A DNA stretch of 64,000 nucleotides from Rhizobium sp. Root1212 (GCF_001424985.1 NZ_LMDA01000022.1:310001-374000), one strand, 5' to 3'; shown: positions 1-9,563, numbered from the stretch's first letter. Program-made: numbers and translations. The notes: generated by a model from the letters alone, not told the origin.

Positions 1-2
1 GC

Positions 3-1736
3 AGCGATGTCGGCATCGGCGAAATCTACGTGCTCGACGCCAAAGGCGATCTGAAGCTCAGCTCGGAAACAAGCCCCCGCCTACGCACCAATTTCGCCAA
101 CGAGCCGTTCTTCTATTCCCACGAGCGCACCAAACAGGACCTGCTTTTCACCGCAAAGACCGTCGGCGTCTCGCCGATGAAGGATGCGGCCGTGATCCTC
201 AGCCGCCGACTTTCTGACCGGAACGGCGCCTTTGCCGGCGTCGCCGTCTTCTCGCTCCGGCTCTCGAGTTTTTCGCAGCTGTTCCGCTCGCTCGAACTCG
301 GGAAAAAGGGGACGATCAGCCTCTACGGCACCGATGGCACACTGCTCTTGCGCGCGCCGGACATGAAGGGCACCATCGGAACCAACTATGTGACGACGCC
401 GATTTTCTGGCGGCTGGCGACGGCCACTGCGCCCTTTGCCATGCCGTCGGCAATCGACGGCGTCGAACGGCTCTATAGCGCCGGCAAGGTCGATGCCCTG
501 CCATTGATCGTCTCGATCGGCCTTTCGGTCGATGAAATTTATGCGGGCTGGCTGACGCTGGCGTCGATGACGGCCATCTCCTTTGCCTCGCTTGCCGGTT
601 GCGTCGTGTTCCTGTCGATTATGCTGGCACGGGAACTGCGCTTCCGTCGTGAAAGCGAAATGCGCTACCGCCGGCTCGCCCATATCGACGACCTGACCGG
701 CCTCTTCAACCGCCGCCACTTCGATACCTGCTTCGAAGACTGCTTTGCCGAAGCGCTCCAGACGGCGCGCCCGCTCTCCATCGTGATGATCGATGTCGAC
801 CGCTTCAAGATGTTCAACGATTTCTACGGCCACCAGCGCGGCGACGATTGCCTGCGGCTGATCGCCCGAACGATCCGCCAGCGCCTGCAGCGCGCAACCG
901 ATATTGTCGCCCGTTACGGCGGCGAGGAAATCGCCATCATCCTGCCGCAGACTGGAGCGGAGGAGGCTGACCGGATCGCCGAAGACGTGCGCCAATCGAT
1001 CGAGAAACTGGCGATCGGTCATGCGCAATCGAGTTTCGGCATCGTCACCGCCAGCTTTGGCGTCGCCACCTTCGACCCGACCTCCTCCGAGCCGCTGCAC
1101 CGGTCCACCGAGCTGGTAGCCTCGGCCGACGAAGCTCTCTACGGCGCCAAACGCAGCGGCCGCAACCGCGTCATCAGCCACGCGGTGGTCAAGACCGGTA
1201 TCCCTGCCCTTCCCCCCGCCGACGAAGCCGAACGGCTGGCCCTTGTCGAGACGCTCCTTGCGAACCTGACGCCCACTGTGCGCCAGTCACTCGACCGCAT
1301 CAGCCAGATGGCCGCCCAGGCGCTTGGCACCAGCCTTGCCGTCGTCACCGTCGTCGATGCCGAGGAACAGCGTTTCCTCGGACGTTTCGGCATCGAACTC
1401 GAATCGACGTCGCGGGACCTCGCCATCTGCTCCCATGCGCTCGGCTCGCCGGAGACCATGATCGTGCTCGATGCGGCGCGCGACGTCCGCTTTGCCGGCA
1501 ATGCGCTCGTCAAGGGCGAACGCGGGCTGCGCTTCTATGCCGGAGCACCCCTGAAGGAGCCGAAGACCGGCGCGACGATCGGCACGCTTTGTATCGTCGA
1601 TACCGTGGCCCATACCGGCTTTACCGGCGAGCAGCACAAGCTTCTCTCCGGCTTCGCCGCCATGGCGCTGGAGCAGCTCGAAAGCTGCCTTGAGCCGGTC
1701 GAGGATTTTGCTCCGCCACGCAGCGCCGCCGGCTGA
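3..1736 (+). CDS. Diguanylate cyclase with N-terminal sensor, GGDEF and C-terminal GAF domain (5' truncated)
   Basis: The reading frame is open from the left edge, so the true start lies outside the window. In order it holds the end of an extracytoplasmic sensor region, one hydrophobic membrane segment (about nt 545-630), a GGDEF domain and a GAF domain (about nt 1240-1700). The active-site loop reads RYGGEEI (nt 912-932), a permitted GGEEF-type signature. RATD (nt 891-902) five residues before it is an intact RxxD inhibitory site, so c-di-GMP synthesis with product feedback is expected. There is no EAL domain. A GAF domain after the GGDEF domain is a less common order and suggests a second, cytosolic input. 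The family call is firm; the ligands are unknown. Confidence 0.9.
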   Translation, partial: SDVGIGEIYVLDAKGDLKLSSETSPRLRTNFANEPFFYSHERTKQDLLFTAKTVGVSPMKDAAVILSRRLSDRNGAFAGVAVFSLRLSSFSQLFRSLELGKKGTISLYGTDGTLLLRAPDMKGTIGTNYVTTPIFWRLATATAPFAMPSAIDGVERLYSAGKVDALPLIVSIGLSVDEIYAGWLTLASMTAISFASLAGCVVFLSIMLARELRFRRESEMRYRRLAHIDDLTGLFNRRHFDTCFEDCFAEALQTARPLSIVMIDVDRFKMFNDFYGHQRGDDCLRLIARTIRQRLQRATDIVARYGGEEIAIILPQTGAEEADRIAEDVRQSIEKLAIGHAQSSFGIVTASFGVATFDPTSSEPLHRSTELVASADEALYGAKRSGRNRVISHAVVKTGIPALPPADEAERLALVETLLANLTPTVRQSLDRISQMAAQALGTSLAVVTVVDAEEQRFLGRFGIELESTSRDLAICSHALGSPETMIVLDAARDVRFAGNALVKGERGLRFYAGAPLKEPKTGATIGTLCIVDTVAHTGFTGEQHKLLSGFAAMALEQLESCLEPVEDFAPPRSAAG

Positions 1737-1860
1737 AGCCGCATCCTCAGATCTCGCGGTCCCGCCGCCATCCGGCTGCCGCAATTGCGGAAGATGGCTG
1801 TTGGAGCGAGGGGCAAATCAGCTTAGATTCGAACCGGCAACGGACGCGGCGCAAGACGGC

Positions 1861-3273
1861 ATGACAGGGATCGAGGGTAACGGCACGAAAACCGGCAAGC
1901 CGAAGGCTGCCTTCGCAGCCGTGCGCGCATCAATGATCGCCGCCTGCCTCGTTGCGATCACCCTTCCGGCCATAGCACAGCAGCAACCCGCCCCGCAGCA
2001 GCAAACCTCAGTCGATCCGCAAGCCGAGCTTTCCCGCCGCCGCGACGAGACCCGCGGCGAACTCGATACGCTGTCGAAATCGATCACGCTCTCGCAGGAA
2101 CGCGCCGCCGCCCTCGAACAGGGCATCGCCGAGATCGAAAAGACCAACGAGACCCTGCGCGCCGCCGTGGTCGAATCGGCCGGCAAGCGGCAGGCGCTGG
2201 AGCAGCAGATCGTCGATGGCGAAAAGAAGCTCAACGACCTGCGCGCTCGGGAAGACGCCGTGCACGCCTCGTTGCGCGCCCGCCGCGGCGTGCTGGCGGA
2301 AGTGCTGGCCGCGCTGCAGCGCATGGGCCGCAACCCGCCGCCTGCCCTTCTGGTCGCGCCGGAAGATGCGCTAGCCTCGGTGCGCAGCGCCATCCTGCTC
2401 GGCGCCGTCGTGCCGGGCATCCGCAAGGAAACCGAAAACCTCGCCGCCGACCTCAAGGCGCTCTCGTCGCTGCGCATCGACATTGCCGCTCAAAAGCAGA
2501 CCCTGACCGACGACATGACGGCGCGCATGGAAGAAGAGCGGCGCATGTCGCTGCTGATGGTCGAAAAATCGCGGCTGCGCGACAAGAACGCTGAAGAGCT
2601 GGCCGCCGAACGCCGCAAGGCGGAAGAACTGGCCGCCAAGGCGACGAGCCTCGAAGGCCTGATCGGCTCTCTGGAAAAAGACATTGCCTCGGTACGCGCT
2701 GCAGCCGATGCGGCCCGCGCCGAAGCCGAGCGCCAAAAGCAGCTTTCCGACGCCGAGCGCGAAAAGGCCCGCGAGCTTGCCCGCAACGCCGTGCCCGACA
2801 AAAACCGCATTGCACCTGCATATGCCTTCTCGGATTTGCAGAAGAAGCTTGCCTACCCTGCCGCCGGCACTCCGGTTCGGCGGTTTGGCGATGCGGACGG
2901 GACGGGCCACAGTCTTCAGGGCATGATGCTCGAAACCGACGCCGGCGCAGTGGTCACCGCACCATCGGATGGCTGGATCGTGTTTGCGGGCTCTTTCCGC
3001 AGCTACGGCCAGATGATCATCCTCAATCCCGGCGACGGCTATCACGTCGTTTTGTCGGGAATGGAGGCCGTCAACGTGCAGCAGGGCCAGTTCGTCGTCG
3101 CCGGCGAACCACTTGCCGTCATGGGGGCAAAAAGAGTGGCGAGTGCAGCTGCATTGGCGCTGGAAACGGACCGGCCAACGCTTTACATTGAATTCAGAAA
3201 AGATGGAAAACCGGTTGATTCCCGACCTTGGTGGACCGCTCAAGACACCGGAAAGGCACGCAATGATTCGTAG
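1861..3273 (+). CDS. EnvC-like murein hydrolase activator (degenerate LytM/M23)
   Basis: A 470-residue protein with an N-terminal export signal ending near ALA-type residues before a Gln-rich stretch, a long Ala/Glu/Lys-rich coiled coil (about residues 45-330) and a C-terminal M23/LytM fold (about 365-465). The LytM core is recognisable, but the zinc-binding HxH that should precede the last strand is replaced by TLYIEF. It is therefore probably a catalytically dead activator of an amidase, as EnvC is in enterobacteria. The open frame extends up to 1690, overlapping the upstream gene; the ATG at 1861 is preferred because it places the signal peptide near the N terminus. The gene overlaps ctpA by 11 bp, implying coupled expression. 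Confidence 0.88.
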   Translation: MTGIEGNGTKTGKPKAAFAAVRASMIAACLVAITLPAIAQQQPAPQQQTSVDPQAELSRRRDETRGELDTLSKSITLSQERAAALEQGIAEIEKTNETLRAAVVESAGKRQALEQQIVDGEKKLNDLRAREDAVHASLRARRGVLAEVLAALQRMGRNPPPALLVAPEDALASVRSAILLGAVVPGIRKETENLAADLKALSSLRIDIAAQKQTLTDDMTARMEEERRMSLLMVEKSRLRDKNAEELAAERRKAEELAAKATSLEGLIGSLEKDIASVRAAADAARAEAERQKQLSDAEREKARELARNAVPDKNRIAPAYAFSDLQKKLAYPAAGTPVRRFGDADGTGHSLQGMMLETDAGAVVTAPSDGWIVFAGSFRSYGQMIILNPGDGYHVVLSGMEAVNVQQGQFVVAGEPLAVMGAKRVASAAALALETDRPTLYIEFRKDGKPVDSRPWWTAQDTGKARNDS

Positions 3274-4585
3274 GGCATCACTTGTTCTGGTCGGGGCACT
3301 GATGGGTGCGACCGCCATGGGCGTGGTCTACTCGGCCACCATCCCGGCCGTGGCCGCCAATCCGTCGACCTATCGCGAACTGGCGATCTTCGGCGATGTT
3401 TTCGAGCGCGTGCGCGCGCAATACGTCACCCCGCCGCAGGACGACAAGCTGATCGAAAACGCGATCAACGGCATGCTGTCCTCGCTCGATCCTCATTCGA
3501 GCTACATGAACGCCACCGACGCGGAAGACATGCGCACCCAGACCAAGGGTGAATTCGGCGGTCTCGGCATCGAAGTCACCATGGAAGACGACCTCGTGAA
3601 GGTCACCAGCCCGATCGACGATACGCCGGCTGCCCGCGCGGGCGTTCTCGCCGGCGATTTCATCTCGAAGATCGACGGCCAGGACGTGCGTGGCCTGAAG
3701 CTCGAGGAAGCCGTCGACAAGATGCGTGGCGAGGTCGGCAAGCCGATCAAGCTAACCATTCTGCGCAAGGGCGCCGAAAAGCCGATCGAGTTGACCATCG
3801 TGCGTGACATCATCGCAGTGCGCGCCGTCAAGTTCCGCACCGAAGGCGATGTCGGCTATGTCCGTGTCATCTCCTTTACCGAGAAGACCTATGACGACCT
3901 GAAGAACGCCATCGAAAAGATCAAGGCGCAGGTCCCGGCCGACAAGCTGAAGGGTTATGTGCTCGACCTGCGCCTTAACCCGGGCGGCCTGCTCGATCAG
4001 GCGATCAACGTCTCCGACGCCTTCCTGGAGCGTGGCGAAGTCGTTTCGACCCGCGGCCGCAATCCCGACGAAACCCGCCGCTTCAACGCGACGCCGGGCG
4101 ACCTGACGGATGGCAAGCCGGTGATCGTGCTGGTCAACGGCGGCTCGGCTTCGGCTTCGGAAATCGTCGCCGGCGCGCTGCAGGACCTGAAGCGGGCGAC
4201 CGTTCTCGGCACCCGCTCCTTCGGCAAAGGTTCCGTCCAGACGATCATTCCGCTCGGCGAAGCCGGCGCGCTGCGCCTGACGACGGCGCTCTATTACACG
4301 CCGTCGGGCAAGTCGATCCAGGGTACGGGCATCTCGCCCGACATCAAGGTGGAGCAGCCCCTGCCGCCGGAATTGCTCGGCAAGGTCGAGGCGACCAGCG
4401 AATCCAGCCTGCGCGGCCACATCCAGGGCCAGAACGAGACCGACGAAGGCTCGGGCTCGGTCGCCTACGTGCCGCCGGAAGCCAAGGACGACATTCAGCT
4501 CAACTACGCGCTGGACCTGCTGCGCGGCAAGAAGACCGATCCGGCCTTCCCCGCCAATCCGCAAAAGGCCGAACTGAAGCCCTGA
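3263..4585 (+). CDS. ctpA: Carboxy-terminal processing protease CtpA (S41A, PDZ)
   Basis: A 440-residue periplasmic serine protease. It has an N-terminal hydrophobic signal/anchor, a PDZ domain in the first half containing the usual GLGIEV and AARAGV stretches, and an S41 catalytic domain. The Ser-containing GSASASEI block and the downstream FGKGSVQ lysine form the Ser-Lys dyad of this family. The ATG at 3263 lies inside the end of the envC-like gene with GGAAAGG a few bases upstream; longer in-frame starts would add unrelated sequence. CtpA proteases trim or degrade envelope proteins, including peptidoglycan hydrolases in several bacteria, which fits its coupling to an EnvC-like factor. A strong hairpin follows. 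Confidence 0.95.
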   Translation: MIRRASLVLVGALMGATAMGVVYSATIPAVAANPSTYRELAIFGDVFERVRAQYVTPPQDDKLIENAINGMLSSLDPHSSYMNATDAEDMRTQTKGEFGGLGIEVTMEDDLVKVTSPIDDTPAARAGVLAGDFISKIDGQDVRGLKLEEAVDKMRGEVGKPIKLTILRKGAEKPIELTIVRDIIAVRAVKFRTEGDVGYVRVISFTEKTYDDLKNAIEKIKAQVPADKLKGYVLDLRLNPGGLLDQAINVSDAFLERGEVVSTRGRNPDETRRFNATPGDLTDGKPVIVLVNGGSASASEIVAGALQDLKRATVLGTRSFGKGSVQTIIPLGEAGALRLTTALYYTPSGKSIQGTGISPDIKVEQPLPPELLGKVEATSESSLRGHIQGQNETDEGSGSVAYVPPEAKDDIQLNYALDLLRGKKTDPAFPANPQKAELKP

Positions 4586-4612
4586 TCCGGCGATCCCGCC
4601 CTGAAATTCCAA

Positions 4613-4645
4613 AACCGCCCGGCCTCGCGCCGGGCGGTTGATTCT
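4613..4645 (+). terminator. Rho-independent-type terminator after ctpA
   Basis: A perfect 10-bp inverted repeat (AACCGCCCGG at 4613-4622 with CCGGGCGGTT at 4630-4639) and a 7-nt loop, followed by a weak T-rich run. It lies 27 bp past the ctpA stop and ahead of the deacetylase gene. Confidence 0.75.
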
Positions 4646-4702
4646 TGACAGGCCGCACCCTTCGCGGCCAGATGCCAGCCTCCGGTCGACAGAGCTTCAC
4701 CC

Positions 4703-5914
4703 TTGGGAACAGATCTCAACGCGCCACTTGGTCAAAATCGCAAGCCGCGTTCGCCGAGGAACTCCGACGCGGCCTCCCGCACCGTCTTTTCCTTTTCCCG
4801 TCTCGCTGTTTTTTCCGGCGTGATCGCCCTTGCGGGTGTCTCCCTTTGGGTGGCGCTGTCGCCTTCGGCCTTACGCAAGGCAGAGCCGGAAACGCAGGTT
4901 GTCGCCGAGAAGGAAGCGCCCGCCGACAAGCCGGCCAGCGGTAACGGTGATAAACCCCGCAAGGGTCAGCAGCCAAGCGGCGCGATGTCAGGCGCCAATG
5001 TCGAGCGCACGGTGACCGACAACGGCGCCGTCGTCACCAAATACTCGCCCAAGCAGCGCGATGGCGAAGGTCCGGCCTTCATCCAGGTGGACAAGAAGGG
5101 GCAGGACCCGCGCATGGCGGCGATCCCCAACGACGACCTTTTGGAAGACAGCCCCGACGGTAAGCTGCCCATCATCGGGCCCGATGGCCTGCGGCCGATG
5201 GACCAGTATGCCCGCCCGTGGTCGGGCACGCGCGGGGTCCGTATCGGCCTCGTCGTAGGTGGCCTGGGCCTCAGCCAGACCGGCACGCAGAATGCAATCC
5301 GCACCCTGCCGCCGGACGTGACGCTGGCCTTTGCCGCCTCCGGCAACAGCCTGCAGCGCTGGATGCAGGAGGCTCGGCGCAAGGGCCACGAAATCCTGCT
5401 GCAGATCCCCTTCGAACCGTTCGATTACCCGGCAAACGATCCGGGTCCGCTGACGCTGACCACCGAAGCCGGTGCAAAGACCAATCTCGCGCTGCTGCAC
5501 AAGTCGCTCTCCGAAATCACCAACTATACCGGCATCATGAATTTCCTCGGCGGCCGCTTCCTCTCGGATGCGGATGCATTGGAGCCGGTCATGCGCGATC
5601 TTTCCAAGCGCGGCCTGCTGTTTCTCGACGACGGCACCTCAGCGCAGTCGCTGTCGGGAACGCTGGCGGGAACCCTGGACGTGCCACAAGGCTTTGCCGA
5701 TCTCGTCGTCGATGACCAACTCGATCGTAGCGCGATCCTGAAGAAGCTCGACGAACTGGAACGGGTCGCCCGGAAAAACGGTCAGGCGATCGGCGTCGCC
5801 TCGGCCTTCGACGAAAGCGTCGGCGCGATATCGGATTGGGTGGATGAGGCATCCGCGCGCGGCATCGAGTTCGTCGGCGTTTCCGCACTCGTCAAGGACC
5901 CGCAGCAGCAATAG
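4703..5914 (+). CDS. Divergent polysaccharide deacetylase family protein (YibQ/DUF610-like)
   Basis: A 403-residue protein with a cytoplasmic N terminus, one membrane segment near residues 35-55, a low-complexity Lys/Pro/Glu linker and a C-terminal domain of about 220 residues. The domain begins with a strand of the type [12 protein letters not shown] and continues with the [12 protein letters not shown] and [10 protein letters not shown] blocks seen in this family. The canonical metal-binding Asp/His pattern of NodB-type deacetylases is not obvious, hence 'divergent'. Its place after envC-like and ctpA genes, and before rppH, is a familiar rhizobial arrangement and suggests envelope or peptidoglycan work. 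The enzymatic activity is not established from sequence. Confidence 0.8.
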   Translation: MGTDLNAPLGQNRKPRSPRNSDAASRTVFSFSRLAVFSGVIALAGVSLWVALSPSALRKAEPETQVVAEKEAPADKPASGNGDKPRKGQQPSGAMSGANVERTVTDNGAVVTKYSPKQRDGEGPAFIQVDKKGQDPRMAAIPNDDLLEDSPDGKLPIIGPDGLRPMDQYARPWSGTRGVRIGLVVGGLGLSQTGTQNAIRTLPPDVTLAFAASGNSLQRWMQEARRKGHEILLQIPFEPFDYPANDPGPLTLTTEAGAKTNLALLHKSLSEITNYTGIMNFLGGRFLSDADALEPVMRDLSKRGLLFLDDGTSAQSLSGTLAGTLDVPQGFADLVVDDQLDRSAILKKLDELERVARKNGQAIGVASAFDESVGAISDWVDEASARGIEFVGVSALVKDPQQQ

Positions 5915-5942
5915 GATATTGTACCAAAAGAAGGTGAGGGCG

Positions 5943-6470
5943 ATGGGCAAGGATAAGAACAAACCGCTGAAGGCCGAGGATCTTCCCTATCGGCCCTGTG
6001 TCGGCATCATGGTGCTGAATGCGGACAAGCTCGTCTGGGCCGGCCGCCGCATCGCCATCGGCAATTCCGAATATGACGGCTCGCCGCAGCTCTGGCAGAT
6101 GCCGCAGGGCGGCATCGACAAGGGCGAAGACCCGTTGAAGGCCGCCTATCGCGAGCTTTACGAGGAAACCGGCATGAAGAGCGTTTCTCTGCTTGCCGAA
6201 GCGCCGGGCTGGATCAATTACGATCTGCCGGACCACCTGATCGGCATCGGCCTCAAGGGCAAATATCGCGGCCAGACGCAGCGCTGGTTCGCCTTCCGCT
6301 TCGAGGGGCCGGAAAGCGAGATTGCCATCGATCCGCCGCCGGGCGGCCATGTGCCGGAATTCGACCAATGGGCCTGGAAGCCGATGCGGGACCTGCCGGA
6401 GCTGATCGTTCCGTTCAAGCGCAAGGTCTATGACGAGGTGATCGCAGCCTTTTCCCATCTGGCGGCCTGA
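5943..6470 (+). CDS. rppH: RNA pyrophosphohydrolase RppH (Nudix)
   Basis: A 175-residue Nudix hydrolase that removes pyrophosphate from the 5' end of mRNA and so triggers decay. The complete Nudix signature (Gx5Ex7REUxEExGU) starts at GGIDKGE and ends at REL-YEE-TGM. The N-terminal [11 protein letters not shown] and the WQMPQGGI stretch are typical of RppH and related dinucleoside polyphosphate hydrolases. The start at 5943 has an AAGGTGAGGG ribosome binding site directly upstream; a longer in-frame extension to 5844 overlaps the previous gene and is unlikely. In alphaproteobacteria these proteins were often annotated as invasion-associated (IalA-type) hydrolases; RppH function is inferred from the family. 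Confidence 0.92.
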   Translation: MGKDKNKPLKAEDLPYRPCVGIMVLNADKLVWAGRRIAIGNSEYDGSPQLWQMPQGGIDKGEDPLKAAYRELYEETGMKSVSLLAEAPGWINYDLPDHLIGIGLKGKYRGQTQRWFAFRFEGPESEIAIDPPPGGHVPEFDQWAWKPMRDLPELIVPFKRKVYDEVIAAFSHLAA

Positions 6471-6489
6471 CGGTCCCCGTCCATCCTGA

Positions 6490-6520
6490 AACGCCGCGCC
6501 CTTTCGGACGCGGCGTTTTT
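6490..6520 (+). terminator. Terminator between rppH and RTX gene
   Basis: A 9-bp perfect stem (AACGCCGCG 6490-6498 with CGCGGCGTT 6509-6517), a 10-nt loop and five Ts on the plus strand. It sits in the convergent gap and ends rppH transcription. Confidence 0.85.
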
Positions 6521-6533
6521 ATTGGACAAAACC

Positions 6534-9500
6534 TCAGATGAAGCTGAAGTCGCTGGTGGAGAGTGTCTTGACGTTCTGCAGGATAGCGACCAGTTCCAGG
6601 TCGGCATCGCTGCCGCTGCCATCGGCATCGAACCAGAGCCGGCCATTGTCGCTTTCGAACAGGAAGGTGCCCTTCGTGCTGGTGGCGACGGGATCGGCAC
6701 CGACGACCAGCGTGACCGTGGTATCGCCGGCGGCGATATGGAAGTCGCTCTTATCGATGACGAGCTTGTCCTGACCTCGGGTGAAGTCGGTGATGACGTC
6801 GCCTTCGCCGTCACGACCGCCAAGATCGAAGACGAACTTGTCGTTGCCCTTGCCGCCCGTCAGCCAGTCGTCGCCGCCACCACCGTTCAGGATGTCGTTG
6901 CCATCACGACCGTCGAGAACGTCGTCACCCTTGCCGCCGTTCAGCGTGTTGACGGCGGCATCGCCGCGAATGTCGTCATCCGCTTCGCTGCCGTTGATGA
7001 TCTCGATGTTCTTGACCGTGAGACCCAGGGCCATGCCCTTGTTCTTGGCCTGGTTCATCAGGTCGATCACGACGGAGGTAGCGCCGGGGCGGAAATCGAG
7101 CGTGTCCGTGCCGGCGCCGCCGTCGAAGACATCCTTGCCGAGTGCATCCGTCCGCAGCAGGGTGTCGTTTCCGGCATCGCCGAACAGCTGGTCGTCGCCA
7201 TTGCCGTCTTCCAGCCTGTCGTTGCCGGCACCGCCGCGCAGGATGTCGTTGCCGATATAGCCGAACAGGTCATCGTCGAGGCTGCTGCCGGTGACCGTGT
7301 CTTTGCCCTTGCTGCCGTAATAATTAAGGGCTTCGAAGGCAGTGAAGGACGTCGCCGGATCGACCGTGACGGTGCCGGTCGAGAAGGTGAAGGTGATATC
7401 CTTCGTCTGGTCGCCGGCATCGATGGAGATGCGGTCGGTGCCGATGCCGCCGTCTGCCTTGTCGCCGATGCCCATATAGACGGTATCGTTGCCGGCGTCG
7501 GCATAGACCGTATCCTTGCCGCCATTGAGCTTCGGCCCGTCGGCCCAGATCGTGTCGTTGCCATCACCGCCCCGCAGCGTATCGTTGCCGATACCGCCGA
7601 TGAGGGTGTCGTTGCCGCCGCCGCCGGTGAGCGTGTCGTTGCCAGCGCCGCCCCGCAGGTCGTCGCTAAGGCTGCCGCCAGTGAAGACGTCGTTGCCCGT
7701 GCCGCCGAGGAGTGCGACGCGCTCGATATTCTTGACGGTGACCGGCGCATTGGTGACGGTGACCGAGGGCGACAGCACGAAAGTCAGGCCGGCCGTATAT
7801 TTGCTGAAGTCGATGCTGGCAAAATCGGTGCCCGCACCGCCGTCGAGTGTCAGCTTGCCGGTGGAGGCGGAGCGATAGAAACTGTCGTCTCCTTCACCGA
7901 GATTGACCGTGTTATGGCCGATCGACGTACCGGAGAGGCTGTCGCCGACCGAAACGAGGTCGTTACCCTTGCCGGCATCGATCGTGTTGGTGCCGCCGGC
8001 ATCATAGATCGAATCGTTGCCGTCACCGGATTTCAGGCTGTCGTTGCCGTCACCGCCATCCAGCTTGTCGTTGCCGATGGTGCCGATCAGCGTGTCGTTT
8101 CCGTCGTAACCATAGAACTCGACGCTCTTGGCCGAGCCGACCGACTTCACCACGTCATTGCCCTTGCCGAAGGAGACGACGTAGTTTTCGAAGTTCTTCA
8201 GGCTGGTTCCGTCGCTGATGGTTGCGGTGGCGCCTGTGGCGCTGAAGGTCTGGCCAACCGTGGCGGAGCGGCGGTCGACCAGGACAGTGTCGGTGCCATC
8301 ACCGCCATCGGCCTTGTCCGCGCCACCGTCACCGAGGCTGACCTTGTCGTTGCCCAGACCGGCCACGACACTATCCGCACCGAGGCCGGTATAGACGTAG
8401 TCGTTGCCAGCCCCGGCATCGATCGTATCGTTGCCGGCACCGGAATCGATGTTGTCGTCACCGCTGCTGGTCTTGATCGTATTGGCGCCGGTGCCGGTTG
8501 CGACGATGGTATAGTGTTCGAAGCCCTTGAAGGTCGTGCCGCCGGCCAGCGTATTGACCTCTGTGGAGGCCTTGGCGGTGAAATTGGCGGTGAAATTCTG
8601 GATCACAAGCCGATCGCTACCGGCGCTGTCGGTGATCGTGTCCTTGCCTTCGCCGTAGGTATAGGTGACGGTGTCGTTGCCGGCGCCGCCCTCGACGATA
8701 TCGTCGCCCTTGCCACCGTCGATCGTATCGCCGTCATTCTCGCCATAGAGCTTGTCATTCCCGGCGCCGCCATCAAGCGTATCGCTTCCATTACCGCCAT
8801 AGAGCGCGTCGTTACCCTCATCGCCGACGATCCAGTCGAGATCATCCCCGCCGTAGAGCTTGTCGTTGCCGATGCCGCCGTCGAGGGAATCCATGCCCTT
8901 GTCGCCATAGAGCGTATCGTCACCCTCGTCCCCGGATAGGAAATCGATGCCGTATCCGCCCCGCAGCGTATCGTTGCCGATACCACCTGACAGCATGTCG
9001 AAGCCGCGCCCTCCCGAAAGGGTATCGTTGCCCGCGCCCCCGACAAAGAAATCGGAATAGTTGCCACCGGTGATCGTATCGTCGAAATCGCTGCCGGTGA
9101 TCCAGAAGGATTCGACATTGGTGGCCTGCACGCCACCCGTCAGCGTCTGCGGCGAAATCCAGTCCTTGATGGTGATGTTCAGCTTGGCCGTGGCCTCGCT
9201 ATAGTCGATGACCAGCCGGTCGGTGCCGGAGCCGCCATCGGCGATGTCGCCATTGCCGTTGGCGTACTCGTTAATATTGATCGCGTCCTGACCGCTGCCG
9301 CCATTCAGCTTGTCCTTGCCAAGACCGCCATCCAGATTGTCGTTGCCACTATTACCGTTGAGCGTGTCGTTGCCGGCTTCACCCATGATGGTATCGCCCT
9401 GGAATGAGCCATCGGCGATGTCATCTCCTTCGCCACCCAGGATCATGTCCGATCCCATGCCGCCATTGATCTTGTCATTGCCCTCCAAAGCCATGATGGT

Positions 9501-9563
9501 GTCGTCTTCCAGATCGCTGCCGATCAGCGTATCCGCGTTGATCGTACCCGTGATGTACCGCAT
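6534..9563 (-). CDS. Large RTX calcium-binding repeat protein, putative type I secretion substrate
   Basis: A 1009-residue, very acidic, Asp/Gly-rich protein built from many GGxGxDxUx calcium-binding nonapeptides and no recognisable enzymatic domain. Repeat blocks (about residues 15-110, 165-310, 360-420, 480-560, 625-700, 760-815, 870-915) alternate with six non-RTX modules of about 50 residues. The C terminus (about 905-1009) resembles the serralysin-type C-terminal domain and ends in DFSFI, a plausible type I secretion signal. The ATG at 9563 has CCAGGAGA five bases upstream; an upstream in-frame start would add 12 residues. No ABC exporter, membrane-fusion protein or acyltransferase gene lies nearby, so secretion would need genes elsewhere. 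A surface, matrix or adhesion role is likely but unproven. Confidence 0.88.
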   Translation of the reverse strand: MRYITGTINADTLIGSDLEDDTIMALEGNDKINGGMGSDMILGGEGDDIADGSFQGDTIMGEAGNDTLNGNSGNDNLDGGLGKDKLNGGSGQDAININEYANGNGDIADGGSGTDRLVIDYSEATAKLNITIKDWISPQTLTGGVQATNVESFWITGSDFDDTITGGNYSDFFVGGAGNDTLSGGRGFDMLSGGIGNDTLRGGYGIDFLSGDEGDDTLYGDKGMDSLDGGIGNDKLYGGDDLDWIVGDEGNDALYGGNGSDTLDGGAGNDKLYGENDGDTIDGGKGDDIVEGGAGNDTVTYTYGEGKDTITDSAGSDRLVIQNFTANFTAKASTEVNTLAGGTTFKGFEHYTIVATGTGANTIKTSSGDDNIDSGAGNDTIDAGAGNDYVYTGLGADSVVAGLGNDKVSLGDGGADKADGGDGTDTVLVDRRSATVGQTFSATGATATISDGTSLKNFENYVVSFGKGNDVVKSVGSAKSVEFYGYDGNDTLIGTIGNDKLDGGDGNDSLKSGDGNDSIYDAGGTNTIDAGKGNDLVSVGDSLSGTSIGHNTVNLGEGDDSFYRSASTGKLTLDGGAGTDFASIDFSKYTAGLTFVLSPSVTVTNAPVTVKNIERVALLGGTGNDVFTGGSLSDDLRGGAGNDTLTGGGGNDTLIGGIGNDTLRGGDGNDTIWADGPKLNGGKDTVYADAGNDTVYMGIGDKADGGIGTDRISIDAGDQTKDITFTFSTGTVTVDPATSFTAFEALNYYGSKGKDTVTGSSLDDDLFGYIGNDILRGGAGNDRLEDGNGDDQLFGDAGNDTLLRTDALGKDVFDGGAGTDTLDFRPGATSVVIDLMNQAKNKGMALGLTVKNIEIINGSEADDDIRGDAAVNTLNGGKGDDVLDGRDGNDILNGGGGDDWLTGGKGNDKFVFDLGGRDGEGDVITDFTRGQDKLVIDKSDFHIAAGDTTVTLVVGADPVATSTKGTFLFESDNGRLWFDADGSGSDADLELVAILQNVKTLSTSDFSFI

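Noticed and set aside
6522..8939. 805-residue plus-strand open frame opposite the RTX gene
   Set aside because: It is the antisense shadow of Asp/Gly repeats on a high-GC strand; its Val/Ala/Asp-rich translation is periodic because the RTX repeats are, and no ribosome site or domain is present.
6534..9563. Regular repeats suggesting a CRISPR array
   Set aside because: The periodicity is 27 bp and codon-based, encoding RTX nonapeptides; there are no constant direct repeats separated by unique spacers and no cas genes.
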